A stretch of 64,000 bases of DNA from the NCBI GenBank assembly GCA_037893225.1, contig JAZGUH010000256.1, positions 310,001-374,000 on the forward strand, written 5' to 3'. Both the position numbers and the translations under genes were made by a program. Shown here piece after piece: positions 1 to 14,200 of the stretch. Position 1 is the first letter of the stretch; each line of letters starts with the position of its first letter. The notes beneath the pieces were generated by a model, which was not told the origin of the DNA, did no database searches, and saw only the letters and a program-made list of their open reading frames with translations. This DNA comes from Hippasteria phrygiana. Its lineage: Eukaryota > Echinodermata > Asteroidea > Valvatida > Goniasteridae.

Positions 1-3000
1 ACGATCATGAAATTTTGGAATTGGGTACAGGAAAATTCAATATATACATTTTTGTAATCGGATTGACCCTTACATGCGTTAACAAAAAAACACATTTTTG
101 ATGACGTCATCATGACGTCACACAATTTTCGCAATTTAGGGCATATCTTTGAGACATACCAAAGCTATAAGAAAAAGAATTTTGAAAATATCTTGTTTTG
201 TTCGCTAGATATATTGAAAAGAATGTTACGATTTTAATACTTCAAAAATTCAGCGACTTGAAAAAAGACTAGAAATCAACCCTTTTATAAACAGCAAGCT
301 CATAATAGCCATGGTTATCAGCCCGTCCCAGAATTCCTTTGTGTTATATTGAATTTGGTCTAAATTTTGAAATGGCTGTTATTTCTTACTTGAGTGAGCC
401 ACGATCATGAAATTTTGGAATTGGGTACAGAAAAATACAATGTATACATTTTTGTAATCAGATTGACCCTTACATGCGTTTAAAAAAAAAAAATATTGTT
501 GATGACGTCATCATGACGTCACACAATTTTCGCCATTTAGGGCATATCTTTGAGACATACCAAAGCTGTAACAAAAATAATTTTGAAAATATCTTGTTTT
601 GTTCGCTAGATATATTGAAAAGAATGTTACGATTTTAAAACTTCAAAAATTCAGCGACTTGAAAAAAGACTAGAAATCAACCCCTTTTATAAACAGCAAG
701 CTCATAATAGCCATGGTTATCAGCCCGTCCCAGAATTCCTTTGTGTTATATTGAATTTGGTCTAAATTTTGAAATGGCTGTCATTTCTTACTTGAGTGAG
801 CCACGATCATGAAATTTTGGAATTGGGTACAGGAAAATTCAATATATACATTTTTGTAATCGGATTGACCCTTACATACGTTAACAAAAAAACACATTTT
901 TGATAACGTCATCATGACGTCACACAATTTTTCCCTTTTAAGACATATCTTTGAGACATACCAAAGCTATAACAAAAAGAATTTTGAAAATATCTTGTTT
1001 TGTTCGCTAGATATATTGAAAAGAAGGTTACGATTTATAAAATTCAAAAATTCATAAAAAATCACTTGATGAGGTCATCATGACGTCACTCTACGACATA
1101 CAATTTCAGTTTAGGGTCTATGTTTGAGGTAAGTTTGGTTAGGTTCTGAGGTTTTTTAAGACCTAAAGTGCCGCCGACAAAATTCGTGTACAAAGTCTAT
1201 GGGATTTTGGTCAGAACTAAAAGAAGAAGAAGAAGAAGAAGAAGAAGAAGAAGAAAAAACTAGAGGTTAAGCGTCTGTTGAGGTCAACAGACGCATGGCT
1301 TTTCCTGGTTTTTTTTTAATCAGCATTAAAGTTGTTAAGGGTTTTGTTTTCGCTGAGTTTTCTAAGATCTGAGATTATTTCATGATCTAGATTTCTTACT
1401 TGAAAGTTGACCTTTAAGTTTATATTACTTGACCTATGATGACATTATAAGGATAGTACTTATACATGGTGTTGGCCTGTGTCGAGATTGGAGTCAATCT
1501 GATCAATGACAGTAATATATAATAATATGTTAAATATTTAAAAATTCATAGACAATCAGTTGATGACGTTATCATGATGGCACCTAAATGTTCATCTATA
1601 ACACGAGATACACTAGCAACATACCAGGTTTGAAGGCAATCGGACCTACCGTTCTCTAGATATGGGCCCTTGAAAAACGCACCTTTAAGATGACGTCACG
1701 TGACACGTGATGATATCATGACGTCACTCTTCGACATACAATTTCAGCTTAGGGTCTCTGTTTGTGTTAAGTTTGATTAAGATCTGATGTTGTTTAGTGA
1801 CCAAAGTGGCTCTTACAAAATTCGTGTACAAAGTCTATGGGATTTGGGATATAACTAAAATAATCATAGAAAATCAGCCGATGACGTCATTATGACGTCA
1901 CCTCGGATTTTACATGCTAGTAGCACTATCTACCTGCACAGTAATTTTTATGACGATCGTCCCTACCCTTATATGTGTTTCAAAAAAGCATATTTTTGAT
2001 GGCGTCATGATGACGTCACACATTTTTCACATTTATGTGAAAGAATATAGGAGCTAACAAAGCTATTACAAAAAGAATTTTGAATTTAGCGTGTTCTGTT
2101 GATGAGATATGGCTTTAGGAAACTTTAGTCTTCAACAACTTTAATATTACTGTAAAATAGTATGATGACGTCATCATGACGTCACCTCAATTTTCATCTA
2201 TAACACGAGCTACCATACCAACATACTTGGTTTGAAGGCAATCGGACGTACCGTTCTCTAGATATGGGCCCTTGAAAAATGCACCTTTAAGATGACGTCA
2301 CATGACACGTGATGACGTCATCGTGACGTCACGTTTCGGCATACATTTTCAGCTTAGGGTCTCTGTTTGTGTTAAGTTTGATTAAGATCTGATGTTGTTT
2401 AGTGACCAAAGTGGCTCTTACAAAATTCGTGTACAAAGTCTATGGGATTTGGGATATAACTAAAATAATCATAGAAAATCAGCCGATGACGTCATCATGA
2501 CGTCACCTCGGATTTAACATGCTAGTAGCACTATCTACCTGCACACTAATTTTTATGACGATCGTCCCTACCCTTATATGTGTTTCAAAAAAGCATATTT
2601 TTGATGACGGCATGATGACGTCACACATTTTTCACATTTATGTGAAAGAATATAGGAGCTAACAAATCTATTACAAAAAGAATTTTGAATTTAGCATGTT
2701 CTGTTGATGAGATATGGTTTTAAGAAACTTTAGTGTTCAAAAACTTTAAAATAGAAAAAAAAACTGTATGATGACGTCATCATGACGTCACCTCAATTTT
2801 CATCTATAACACGAGCTACCATACCAACATACCTCGTTTGAAGGCAATCGGACGTACCGTTCTCTAGATATGGGCCCTTGAAAAATGCACCTTTAAGATG
2901 ACGTCACATGACACGTGATGACGTCATCGTGACGTCACGTTTCGGCATACATTTTCAGCTTAGGGTCTCTGTTTGTGTTAAGTTTGATTAAGATCTGATG

Positions 3001-5200
3001 TTGTTTAGTGACCAAAGTGTCCCGTACAAAATTCGTGTACAAAGTCTATGGGATTTGGGATAGAACTAAAATAATCATAGAAAATCAGCCGATGACGTCA
3101 TCATGACGTCACCTCGGATTTAACATGCTAGTAGCACTATCTACCTGCACACTAATTTTTATAACGATCGTCCGTACCCTTATATGTGTTTCAAAAAAGC
3201 ATATTTTTGATGACGTCATGATGACGTCACACATTTTTCACATTTATGTGAAAGAATATAGGAGCTAACAAAGCTATTACAAAAAGAATTTTGAATTTAG
3301 CATGTTCTGTTGATGAGATATGGCTTTAAGAAACTTTGAAGTTCAAAAACTTTAATATTACTGTAAAATCGTATGATGACGTCATCATGACGTCACCTCA
3401 ATTTTCATCTATAACACGAGCTACCATACCAACATACCTGGTTTGAAGGCAATCGGACCTACCGTTCTCTAGATATGGGCCCTTCCAAAATGCACCTTTA
3501 AGATGACGTCACATGGCACGTGATGACGTCATCATGACGTCACGTTTCGGCATGCATTTTCAGCTTAGGGTTTATGTTTGTGTTAAGTCTAATTAAGATC
3601 CGAGGTTGTTTAGTGACCAAAGTGCCACTTACAAAATTCGTGTACAAAGTCTATGGGATGTGGGATAGAACTAAACAATTAACAGAAAATCAGCCGATGA
3701 CGTCATCATGACGTCACCTCGGATTTTACATGCTAGTAGCACTATCTACCTACCCACTAATTTTTATGACGATCGTCCCTACCCTTATATGTGTTTCAAA
3801 AAAGCATATTTTTGATGACGTCATGATGACGTCACACATTTTCCACATTTATGTGAAAGAATATAGGAGCTAACAAAGCTATTACAAAAAGAATTTTGAA
3901 TTTAGCATGTTCTGTTGGTGAGATATGGCTTTAAGAAACTTTAAAGTTCAAAAACTTAAAAATTACTATAAAATCGTATGATGACGTCATCATGACGTCA
4001 CCTCAATTTTCATCTATAACACGAGCTAGCCTACCAACATACCAGGTTTGAAGGAAATCGGACCTACCGTTCTCTATATATGGGCCCTTGAAAAACGCAC
4101 CTTTAGGGTGACGTCACGTGACACGTGATGACGTCATCATGACGTCACTCTTCGACATACAATTTCAGCTTAGGGTCTACATGTATGTTTGAGGTAAGTT
4201 TGGTTATGATCTGAGGTTTTTTAAGACCTAAAGTGCCGCCGACAAAAATCGTGTGCAAAGTCTATGGGATTTTGGTCAGAACTAAAAGAAGAAAATATAT
4301 ATAAATCATATGATGGTCATCATGACATCACCTCAATAACACATCACCTCAATGTGTGCTCTTGGCCTGTATATAGATTAGAGTCAATCTGATCAATGAC
4401 AATGTACAATTTTGAGAGTATGTACAATGAAATTAGAAACATTAAAAAAATCATAGAAAAACAGCCGATGACGTCATCATAAGATTACTTCGGATTTCAC
4501 ATGCTAGCGACAACATCTACCAACCCACCAATTGTTATGATTATTGGATATATGTTTACTTATGTTTTCAAAAAGCACATTTTGAGGACGTCATGATGAC
4601 GTCACACGTTTTGACATTAATATGAAAGAATGTATGGGCTAACAAACCTATTACAAAACGAATTTCGAATATTCTGTTAATGAGATATATGACTAAGAAA
4701 CTTTACTTAGGTTCCAAAGAGTACAATGAAATTTGAAACATTTAAAAATTCATAGAAAATCAACAGACGACGTCATCATGACGTCACCTCGGATTCTACA
4801 TGCTAGTGGCACCATCTACCTACCCACTAACTTTTATGACGATCAGACCTACCCTTATATGTGTTTCAAAAAAGCCTATTTTTGATGACGTCACACTTTT
4901 TCACATTTATGTGAAAGAATATAGGAGCTAACAAAGCTATTACAAAAAAAAATTTGAATTTAGCATGTTCTGTTGGTGAAATATGGCTTAAAGAAACTTT
5001 GAAGTTCAAAAACTTAACAATTACTTTCAAATCGTATGATGACGTCATCTTGACGTCACATCAATTTCCATCTGTAACACATGCTGTCCTATCTAGATAC
5101 CACGTATCAACTTAATCGGACTTGTACTTCCATGGATATATGGCTTCGAAAAATGCCCCTTTAAGATGACGTCACGTGACATGTGATGACCATCATTAAA
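1..5200. repeat. Left block of CRE-doublet satellite-like repeat
   Basis: Tandem and semi-tandem repeats. The first ~1060 bases are ~400-bp units: the phrase acgatcatgaaattttgg recurs at about 1, 402 and 804. From ~1560 to ~4300 a different ~605-bp unit repeats: the phrase atgggcccttgaaaaa recurs at about 1664, 2266, 2870, 3475 and 4081. Nearly every unit contains TGACGTCATCATGACGTCA or its reverse-orientation form. From ~4300 to 5200 the units become degenerate. No coding sequence is supported here; short ORFs change frame between units. Closely related sequence recurs at 16861-19870. Confidence 0.9.
1218..1257. repeat. (GAA)n microsatellite
   Basis: Run of GAA/AAG trinucleotides inside the satellite, followed by AAAAAACTAGAGG. 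The same arrangement recurs at 17430-17470 and in short form at 19800. Confidence 0.9.
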
Positions 5201-5204
5201 AATC

Positions 5205-5295
5205 AAGTCAGGGTTCCCACAGAAATCTGAAAACCAAATTCCATGACCTTTCCATGACTTTCCAAGACTAAATTTCCATGACATTTAATATTATT
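5205..5295. repeat. Short degenerate TTCCATGAC repeat
   Basis: Several imperfect copies of a ~16-bp phrase around ttccatgactttcc mark the end of the satellite. It looks like the edge of a dispersed repeat; no coding potential. Confidence 0.5.
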
Positions 5296-7640
5296 TTGCA
5301 GAGAAAAGTTTGGTATTATGGTACTGATAAACCCCTGATATGGGGCTAACCATTTGTTAGCTTTTGAAAATAAGTGTTAATTTATAATGCCCTCCTCCCA
5401 TTACAGCCATCCGATCCACCCACTTTAATAAAAAAAAAAGAAGATAAGATGATATATTATAAGATGTACACAATGGCTGTGGCACTAACAGCTACCATCA
5501 GCAAAGAAGACAGAAAAGGATAGAAAGAAGAAAGATAGTAAATGGCTAAATCACATACAGCAGACACATGGAGCTAGCACGTTAGTAGAGAGATTCACGC
5601 GAACCGGCATTGGCGACGCTATTTGCAATGCCCAATTTTCTGTCAGTGCTGCGACTGGCTTTAATTTGTTTTTATTTAGTTTTGATCATTTAATTTTCCA
5701 TAATAATTGGTGTTTGTTTATTGTTACTATTTTAAATGACTCATAACATTATTTTTATATTTATAACAAATTGATCAGAAATATATTAGGCTCAAATTTT
5801 CAATTATAAAATTAGCAATTTAGCAATAATGGTCACAACTTTTAACTGAAATTGTCCTCCAAAATGACCAAAAAATTCAATCAACAAAAATCCACAATAG
5901 GGTTAACCTAACATGACTACTATTGGCCCTCATTCTATTTCTAATTCTATTTAGTCTTTTCAGTAATATAATATTTAAAAGAATTGTTTGTCTTAAAATC
6001 TCTGTGGTATCAGTTACAGCATCATCACCATACTGCACATTTCTCATCCAAGTTGATAACAGGACCCCCCCCCCCCCTGCACACAATCATGGTGGAATAA
6101 AACTATTTAATGCGGCTACCATTAAATATCAACATGTAGGTATGTACTGTCTGCTTTGTTTTCTTTTAAAATTTATTTTCTGATAGTCTAAACAGATTGC
6201 ATACAAACCATTACCCTAATAATCTCCTAGGGTGTGTGAAAAATCATCTACTAAGAATTGAGGACTTTTATGATTAAGATATCATTTACATGATTAGGTT
6301 TAATATTCAGCTACCATCTCTAATCTTGTTTTCAATTATATCATGTTTATGTGCCCACATTACATTGAGCTTACGTGTATTGAGTTAAACCTACATGGAT
6401 GTGGTTCATTCCATGAAGTTGGGTGTGACATTTTGCCAAAAAGGGCAATGTTTAAACCCTAAAATATACATTTTCTACCTTTATCAGTTTTCCCTGATCT
6501 GGATACGTTGTTCATGCACACTTGCAATTAGTAGTTTCACAAGTCCAATAAAGGATTCTTTGGATTGTTTTTTCACACTCGATGAAGATATAATTGTCAA
6601 AATGTGTGACATTCCTCCAAATTTGGAGTCCTGTTACACGTGAAACCAGTACCTTAAAATGTCATTATATTCTCTCTGCTTGTATTAATTTGTCTAATTG
6701 TTACTAATTTTATAAACTTATAAGTAGGTCTTATTAGGGTATGAAACTTGCGACTCTTCTAAGAAAGCTGGTAGATATAGGCTTATGGGTCATTCCGTAA
6801 ATGAAAAATATATGGTGTTCGTGTTACATGTGAAACAAAAACACATTTTCTGACATATTTCCATTGATTTGCCTTGAACATGTCTGCATTTTATGAACTA
6901 GTTAAGGATATACATCTCTAATGAAAAGATATGAAAATCAGACCTCTTCAGTAAATATGAGGCATAAAATATGATTTTTTTGTGGATTTTCCATGTAACA
7001 TAGACACTGGTGTCAATGTTACATGTGAAACCCATCGCATATTTGTACCATATCACTGTAAATTTCAATTGCAAAAGTCTGACTTCCATTTGTTCAATAT
7101 TGCTGTCTGTAAGTACACAAAAGGTGGTTTATTAAAGAAAGTGTTGAATAAAGTTCTTAAGATATGGCAAAAGTTAGGTACTGCAGGTCAATTCTGTTTG
7201 ATCCACTGTCATCTTCACTGACAAATGTACATGCTGTCATCAAATCTGAAATAAGGAACAATAAAAATTGTCCCCTGTGTATTTCTATATTTTATTCATG
7301 TGTTGTGTTTTGGGTTTTTATCTGGGGTTCAGGGTGAGCTGGTTGGGTTTATAATTTGTACAGATACATGCATGCCCCCAGGCCCAACTTACAGACTAGG
7401 CTGTGTATAATAATAATAATTAACTTCTCTGAGACAAGTAGGGGCATATCTCACTCCCCGAAAACAACTTTTTAAAGTTGCGTTGAAAATGCATATGCAA
7501 CATGGCAAAGCATTGCCAAAATATTGCAGTATTATACGTGACAATGTTTGTATTTTAGACATCAAACTCTTCAGTTTATTCAGTTGGTGGGGGTTTGAAA
7601 GTAAAATCTCTCTTCATAATCGTGTCATCATATGGCACAA
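5296..7640. other. AT-rich spacer, no recognisable gene
   Basis: I see no conserved protein motif. Scattered imperfect copies of gttacatgtgaaac occur at about 6640, 6822, 6994 and 7018, on both strands. A 13-base poly(C) tract lies at 6065-6077. Short ORFs here look fortuitous. Confidence 0.6.
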
Positions 7641-10150
7641 CCTTTAGTTGGAGGCTTTTGTTGGGGAATTTTCACTGCTAAATAGAGGAAAACAGTTTGT
7701 GTTCACTATACATAGCCTAATTATTCTTGGCAGTGTCTGGTCAGAAATTAATGTACATGTACTACAAGTGTTTACATACAGGTACATGTACATATGTAAA
7801 TTTCTGTCTCATTTTCCACAAATTTTTAGGAAATAAATCTTGAAATAAGTTGTGCCACATACTTAGACAAACAGGGTTGGTTATTTCCCACGATTTCTGT
7901 GTTTCTGACCCATGCTGGTAGGGGTATTAAAGTAAAATCTCTCCACAGAATTTTGTAATTTTGTTGGGGAATTTTCACTACAGTGTTCACATACATGTAC
8001 AGTAAATTTGTGTCTTATTTTCCACAAATATTTAGGAGATAAATCTTGAAGTAACAGGTTGTGGCACATATTTAGACAAGCAGGGTTACATGTACATATG
8101 TAAATTTCTGTCTCATTTTCCACAAATTTTTAGGAAATAAATCTTGAAATAAGTTGTGCCACATACTTAGACAAACAGGGTTGGTTATTTCCCACGATTT
8201 CTGTGTTTCTGACCCATGCTGGTAGGGGTATTAAAGTAAAATCTCTCCACAGAATTTTGTAATTTTGTTGGGGAATTTTCACTACAGTGTTCACATACAT
8301 GTACAGTAAATTTGTGTCTTATTTTCCACAAATATTTAGGAGATAAATCTTGAAGTAACAGGTTGTGGCACATATTTAGACAAGCAGGGTTACATGTACA
8401 TGTAAATTTCTGTCTCATTTTCCACAAATTTTTAGGAAATAAATCTTGAAATAAGTTGTGCCACATACTTAGACAAACAGGGTTGGTTATTTCCCACGAT
8501 TTCTGTGTTTCTGACCCATGCTGGTAGGGGTATTAAAGTAAAATCTCTCCACAGAATTTTGTAATTTTGTTGGGGAATTTTCACTACAGTGTTCACATAC
8601 ATGTACAGTAAATTTGTGTCTTATTTTCCACAAATATTTAGGAGATAAATCTTGAAGTAACAGGTTGTGGCACATATTTAGACAAGCAGGGTTACATGTA
8701 CATATGTAAATTTCTGTCTCATTTTCCACAAATTTTTAGGAAATAAATCTTGAAATAAGTTGTGCCACATACTTAGACAAACAGGGTTGGTTATTTCCCA
8801 CGATTTCTGTGTTTCTGACCCATGCTGGTAGGGGTATTAAAGTAAAATCTCTCCACAGAATTTTGTAATTTTGTTGGGGAATTTTCACTACAGTGTTCAC
8901 ATACATGTACAGTAAATTTGTGTCTTATTTTCCACAAATATTTAGGAGATAAATCTTGAAGTAACAGGTTGTGGCACATATTTAGACAAGCAGGGTTACA
9001 TGTACATATGTAAATTTCTGTCTCATTTTCCACAAATTTTTAGGAAATAAATCTTGAAATAAGTTGTGCCACATACTTAGACAAACAGGGTTGGTTATTT
9101 CCCACGATTTCTGTGTTTCTGACCCATGCTGGTAGGGGTATTAAAGTAAAATCTCTCCACAGAATTTTGTAATTTTGTTGGGGAATTTTCACTACAGTGT
9201 TCACATACATGTACAGTAAATTTGTGTCTTATTTTCCACAAATATTTAGGAGATAAATCTTGAAGTAACAGGTTGTGGCACATATTTAGACAAGCAGGGT
9301 TACATGTACATATGTAAATTTCTGTCTCATTTTCCACAAATTTTTAGGAAATAAATCTTGAAATAAGTTGTGCCACATACTTAGACAAACAGGGTTGGTT
9401 ATTTCCCACGATTTCTGTGTTTCTGACCCATGCTGGTAGGGGTATTAAAGTAAAATCTCTCCACAGAATTTTGTAATTTTGTTGGGGAATTTTCACTACA
9501 GTGTTCACATACATGTACAGTAAATTTGTGTCTTATTTTCCACAAATATTTAGGAGATAAATCTTGAAGTAACAGGTTGTGGCACATATTTAGACAAGCA
9601 GGGTTTGTTAATTTCCAAGATTTCGCTGTTTCTGACTAGCTGGTTGGGTTTATAATTTGTACAGATGTACTACATGTAGGCCCTATACTTGCAGACTGGG
9701 TTGTAACTTTTCTGAGACAAGACTAGTATAGGGGCATAACTCACTCCCCAACAACAACTTTTTCAAGTTGTGTTGAAAATGTCTGTCCAACATGTCAAAG
9801 CATTTATCTGCAATCATTCATGTTCAGAATTGTGTAATCACATAAATTTGAGGCTTTTGTTGGAGAATTTGCACTGCTAAATAGAGGAAAACATGTTAAT
9901 TTGTTTTGACTTCAGGCCTACATGTATTATTGGCAGTGTATGGTCACAAATTTCTTTTAGTAATGTACATGTAGAGTGTTCATATATATATGTTGTACTA
10001 TGTAAATTTCTATCTCATATTCCACAAATATTTAGGAGATAAATCTTTAAAAAAACACGTAGTGCCACATATTTAGACAAGCAGGGTTGGTTATTTTCCA
10101 AGATTTCGCTGCTTCTGAACCATGCTGGTGCGGAATATTAAAGTAAAATC
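7640..10150. repeat. Higher-order tandem repeat, ~304-bp unit
   Basis: The central part (~7805-9605) is about 5.7 head-to-tail copies of a 304-bp unit, one copy being 302 bp after losing AT from catatgtaa. Copies look almost identical by eye. Each unit is a diverged dimer of ~150-bp halves: one carries cacaaatttttaggaaataaatc, the other its relative with atatttaggagataaatc. More diverged half-units flank the array at 7640-7850 and 9610-10150. A further diverged copy lies at ~57790-57905. Confidence 0.9.
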
Positions 10151-10169
10151 TCGCAATTTTCGACATGCT

Positions 10170-10960
10170 TACCTGAATATCTGGACCACCAAATTGAAAC
10201 ATGTTGCTGTCCTACTGAACTGTCTCCATGATTGGACCCTCTATAGCCTTTTTAAACGTTTGGACGTGATCTGCCGATAGTAGCGTCTAAGGTCGTCTGC
10301 AGTGATCGTGTGGTTTTTCTGAAAATGTATCTGAAGTCTCAACAAAAGCATCCGGTTTCACCCTTACAACGGCCTCCAAAATGATAGATACGTCACTTGA
10401 GATACAAGTAGAGTTCGAGGATTAAGGTGCAGACACTAAGGTTCAAATACGAGCCGGACGAAAAGTCGAATTTCACGTCCAACTCCAAGAGGCACCCGTT
10501 GAGCCCCGAGGCGCGCGCAGTGCCGCTGGCCGATATATGCAAACATGTATCCATGTCATGTTTAAGAATCCACTACCATAATATATATGCACAGCTCGTT
10601 TGTGCATGCTCCGGGTTGCACGAAAAATGTTTTTTCGGGTTTAACTTGATCGTATTCTCATTTTGAGGGGATCAGTCGCTGCATGAATGACTACTCTGCA
10701 TTTTGGGTGAGTGTTTGGTTGATATATTCAGGGAAACAGAAGATATCGGCGCTCCAAACAAAAATCGCTGTGAACCCAATGTAAGTCCTTCCAGCTCTAA
10801 ACGGCGAATCTCGCATACGGATAGATTTTGTTGTTGTTGCAGACTATACGTGTGTGGAAATTTGGCATCTGCAGCGTATGTACGTACTTTGTTAGGCTTG
10901 ATTCTGCATGATTAGGAAGTTAGCGAAACGTTACGCACGGTTTCGGATACCTATTTTTAA
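10170..10960. other. CpG-richer segment of unknown function
   Basis: More GC- and CpG-rich than its AT-rich surroundings, especially 10440-10545. A plus-strand reading frame from 10427 is open for 79 codons but I recognise no domain. It could be a gene's 5' region, an old exon or part of a transposon. Nothing decisive is visible. Confidence 0.3.
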
Positions 10961-10965
10961 GTTTC

Positions 10966-10984
10966 GGGGACTTCTAAAGTCCCC
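10966..10984 (-). other. Hairpin at the presumed 3' end of the LINE
   Basis: Perfect 8-bp stem (GGGGACTT with AAGTCCCC, read on either strand) around a 3-base loop. Several LINE families end in a stem-loop recognised by their reverse transcriptase; that role here is inferred. Confidence 0.4.
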
Positions 10985-11286
10985 GGGGTAGGATAGCCAC
11001 GCTATACCTAGATACGTGAGGCTTCGAGCCCCCCTACCCCTGACTACATTTGAACATCAAAAAACAAACACTAAACAAGCACATGACACGAAGACAGTGT
11101 AGCCTCGCTACCCATGCATTACCATGAGGGGGTACGACCCCCCCTGTCTTCAACCAAAACGGTGAACTAAAATATCACAAGGAACAAGCAGTAAACAAGA
11201 CGTATAAGAACAAGCAGAACATGTGAACAAATTAGTTCAGAAAAAAGACGGGAGACAGAAGCTCCATAAAATGACTTCAGGGGACT

Positions 11287-14200
11287 TTAAAGGTGAAATA
11301 CCAATCGGTCGTCTCTGACAGTACAGACGGCTCCCCGCACGCACCAAGTGGTGCGAAACTTTGTCCGGTCCAGCCGGGCAAAGTCTGCTTGGAGCCGTGC
11401 CTTAATTGAACCCTTGACACGGAGAAGTACCTGGTCGGCGTCCTGTCGGGAGCCATCATACAATGTCTCGCAACGCGAACGCCAAACCAGCCACCTCACC
11501 GTGCAAATCAAAAACCAAATCAAAAGGGACTCCGGGCTAGTGTCCACACCAGACCCGTAGAGGACATAGGAACGTGTAAGAGAAAAACGTCGGGCTTGTG
11601 CTTTACATCCAAGATGCTCAACCCAAGCCCACAAATTGTAAACAAAGGAACAGTCCCAAAAAATATGACAGAGTGTCTCGGGAGCGGCACAGCCGACCCG
11701 AGGGCACTTACCGTCCCCTATACCCCAACGAAAAAGACGTTGAGAAGTCTTAAGTGCCCCCCAAACGATCCTCCAATTTAAGTCCCGAAGTCGGTTGCTC
11801 AAATTGGAGGCATGACAAACTTTAAAAAGCTGACTGATGTCAGAAATGTTGCAAGCCGGACGCTGATTAGGACGTTGGCCCGCAAAAAGCTCGCAAAGAC
11901 TGCGAACCGACGCCGGCCCCCAATCAACGTCCGGGGAAATCTCAACAGCCAGCAAGACCAGCTTGCAAAACTGCTTATAATAGCCCGTGGGCGAAAAAGC
12001 GTGAGGAACATCGTTCCGCCACCAATTCGGGGGAAAGACCCGGCGGAGCGACAAGGCCACCCAGTATAGAGAAAAAAATCTCAAGGGTGGGCCCCCATCG
12101 CCCAACAAGGCCTTTACCCCAAGAACGAAAAAGGCGTCACATTTGTCGCGGAGGTTGGTAACACCCAACCCGCCCTTGGCTAGGGACTGGACAAGAACTG
12201 TCCTCCGGACGAGTTCAGTCTTGCCCGACCAAATGAAGGAAAAAATAGCTCGGTTTATAGTCCGCTCTACTGCAAGTGGAAGTGGATAAACCGGAGCCAG
12301 AAAAAACAAAGGTGATAGAATTAAGGTATTGACCAGCAATACCTTACCTAAGAGGGAAAACGTCCCCCTTTTCCAGCTGTCCAAAGAGGACTGCAGTTTG
12401 GGAAGCCGCGCTTTCCAATTAAAAGGGCCCATGTCCCCCTTGCCAACCCAGACACCGTTGATCTTGATCGGGTCGGTGGTCCACTGAATAGGGACCAGAT
12501 CGGGAAGGCAATCGGGCCAGGAGCCAAAGACCAAGCCTTTCGACTTGGCAAGATTTAAGCGAGACCCGCTCGCACGCGAAAAAAAATCAATGATCCCAAA
12601 AAGCCGCCTGAGAGATTGGCAATCCCTTACAATGCAGGTCGTGTCGTCAGCGTACTGCAACACTTTGCATTGCAAGCCATTGGCCCCGGGCATTGCCAAA
12701 CCAGTCACGCGGCGATCATTGAGGACTGTCTGAGCAAAAGGCTCAATAAAAAGGACATATAGAAGAGGGGAGAGAGGGCAACCTTGCCTTACACCCCTCG
12801 TGACAAAAAAGGGGTCGGAAACAACCCCATTCAACAAGACTGCACTGGATATATCTGTGTATAACAGTTTAATCCAGTGCCGGAAATTCGGCCCAAAACC
12901 AAATTGGTCTAGGACCTTAAAAAGGAAATCCCAATTGACCCTGTCGAAGGCCTTCTGCTGGTCGAGGGAAATAACGAGGCAGTCAAGGTTCCTTCCATCC
13001 ACGTATGCTACCAGATCCCGAAGGAGTCTGGTATTATCATGGATGGACCTCCCCTTGACGCCACAAGTCTGAAATTGACCGACTATGTCAGGTAAAACAT
13101 TACCCAAACGGAGGCACAAGGCCTTCGACAGGATCTTATAATCAACATTAAGGAGAGAGATGGGGCGCTTGTTTTTGGGATCAAGCGGATCCCCAACCTT
13201 CTCCAAAAGTGTTATGATCCCCAAACGTTGGGAATCACCCAAATGATTGAGTATAAAGGCACAATGAAAGACCCCAAGAAGGTCGGGGCCGACCATGTCC
13301 CAAAAATTCACGTAGAATTCCTTGGGCAGGCCGTCCCCTCCGGGAGTCTTACCGTTGGCCATGCTACGAAGGGCCGCATCGAGCTCAGACAATTCAAGTG
13401 GACTGTCCAAGTCAATGCGGCTCTCTTCATCTACAAGTGTAGACAAAGAGTCAAGAAAAGGGCCCTGTGAGTCAACCTCCACAGGCTCTTCAGAAAAAAG
13501 GTCGAGAAAGAAATCTCGATAAACGGTAGAAATTTCTCCGGAGGATGTAACGATGTCTCCCCGTGGGTTACGGACGGAGGAAATAATTTTCTTCCGAGCC
13601 TGGGAGGATTCTAGATGAAAAAAATACTTGGACGGCTTCTCCCCTTCCTCGAGTTCCCGAACCCGCGAGCGGATCCGGGCACCCTCCGCTTCGAAGTCGT
13701 CCAATTCTTGAAGGGCCTCCTTGATTTCGTTATGCCGGGAAAGAGTGGCAGCGTCACACTTCCCGGCATCTAAATCAGAAGTAACGGAGCGCAGGGAAGA
13801 CAAAAGTGACACCCTACGCTTCCGCTTCTTTCTTGCCAAGCGACAAGAAAAGGAAATAATAAAACGCTTTATGCGGGATTTGGCGTCCTCCCACCAGAGG
13901 AGCTCGTTGTCGTACCCCTCCTTGAGAGACCGCCAACCCGCATAAACACAGCGGAATTCCCGTTGAAAACCCGCGTCGGCAAGGACGGAAACATTACATT
14001 TCCAAAAACCTCCACCAACACGTGCTTTCTCCGGTAAAGGAAAATCCATAACTACACAATCATGGTCGCTAAAATAACATGGCTCATGCTGGCAAGACAC
14101 CACATCAACCAGGTTCGACACGTAAAAACGGTCTAGCCGGCTGGATAGTGTGTTAGCCGCATTACGCCATGTATAAGAAACGTCCGACGGGTGAAGAGAC

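Noticed and set aside
1..5200. CRISPR-like regular repeats
   Set aside because: Units of 400-605 bp with near-identical content throughout, in a eukaryote, have no repeat-spacer structure.
7881..9587. Series of identical 80-aa minus-strand frames
   Set aside because: They repeat because the 304-bp unit repeats. 304 is not a multiple of three, each frame ends within its unit, and there is no splice or domain evidence, so they are not protein-coding.
10427..10666. 79-aa plus-strand frame in the CpG-rich segment
   Set aside because: Somewhat protein-like in its first 35 residues, but no homologue or splice structure recognised. Kept only as a region description.
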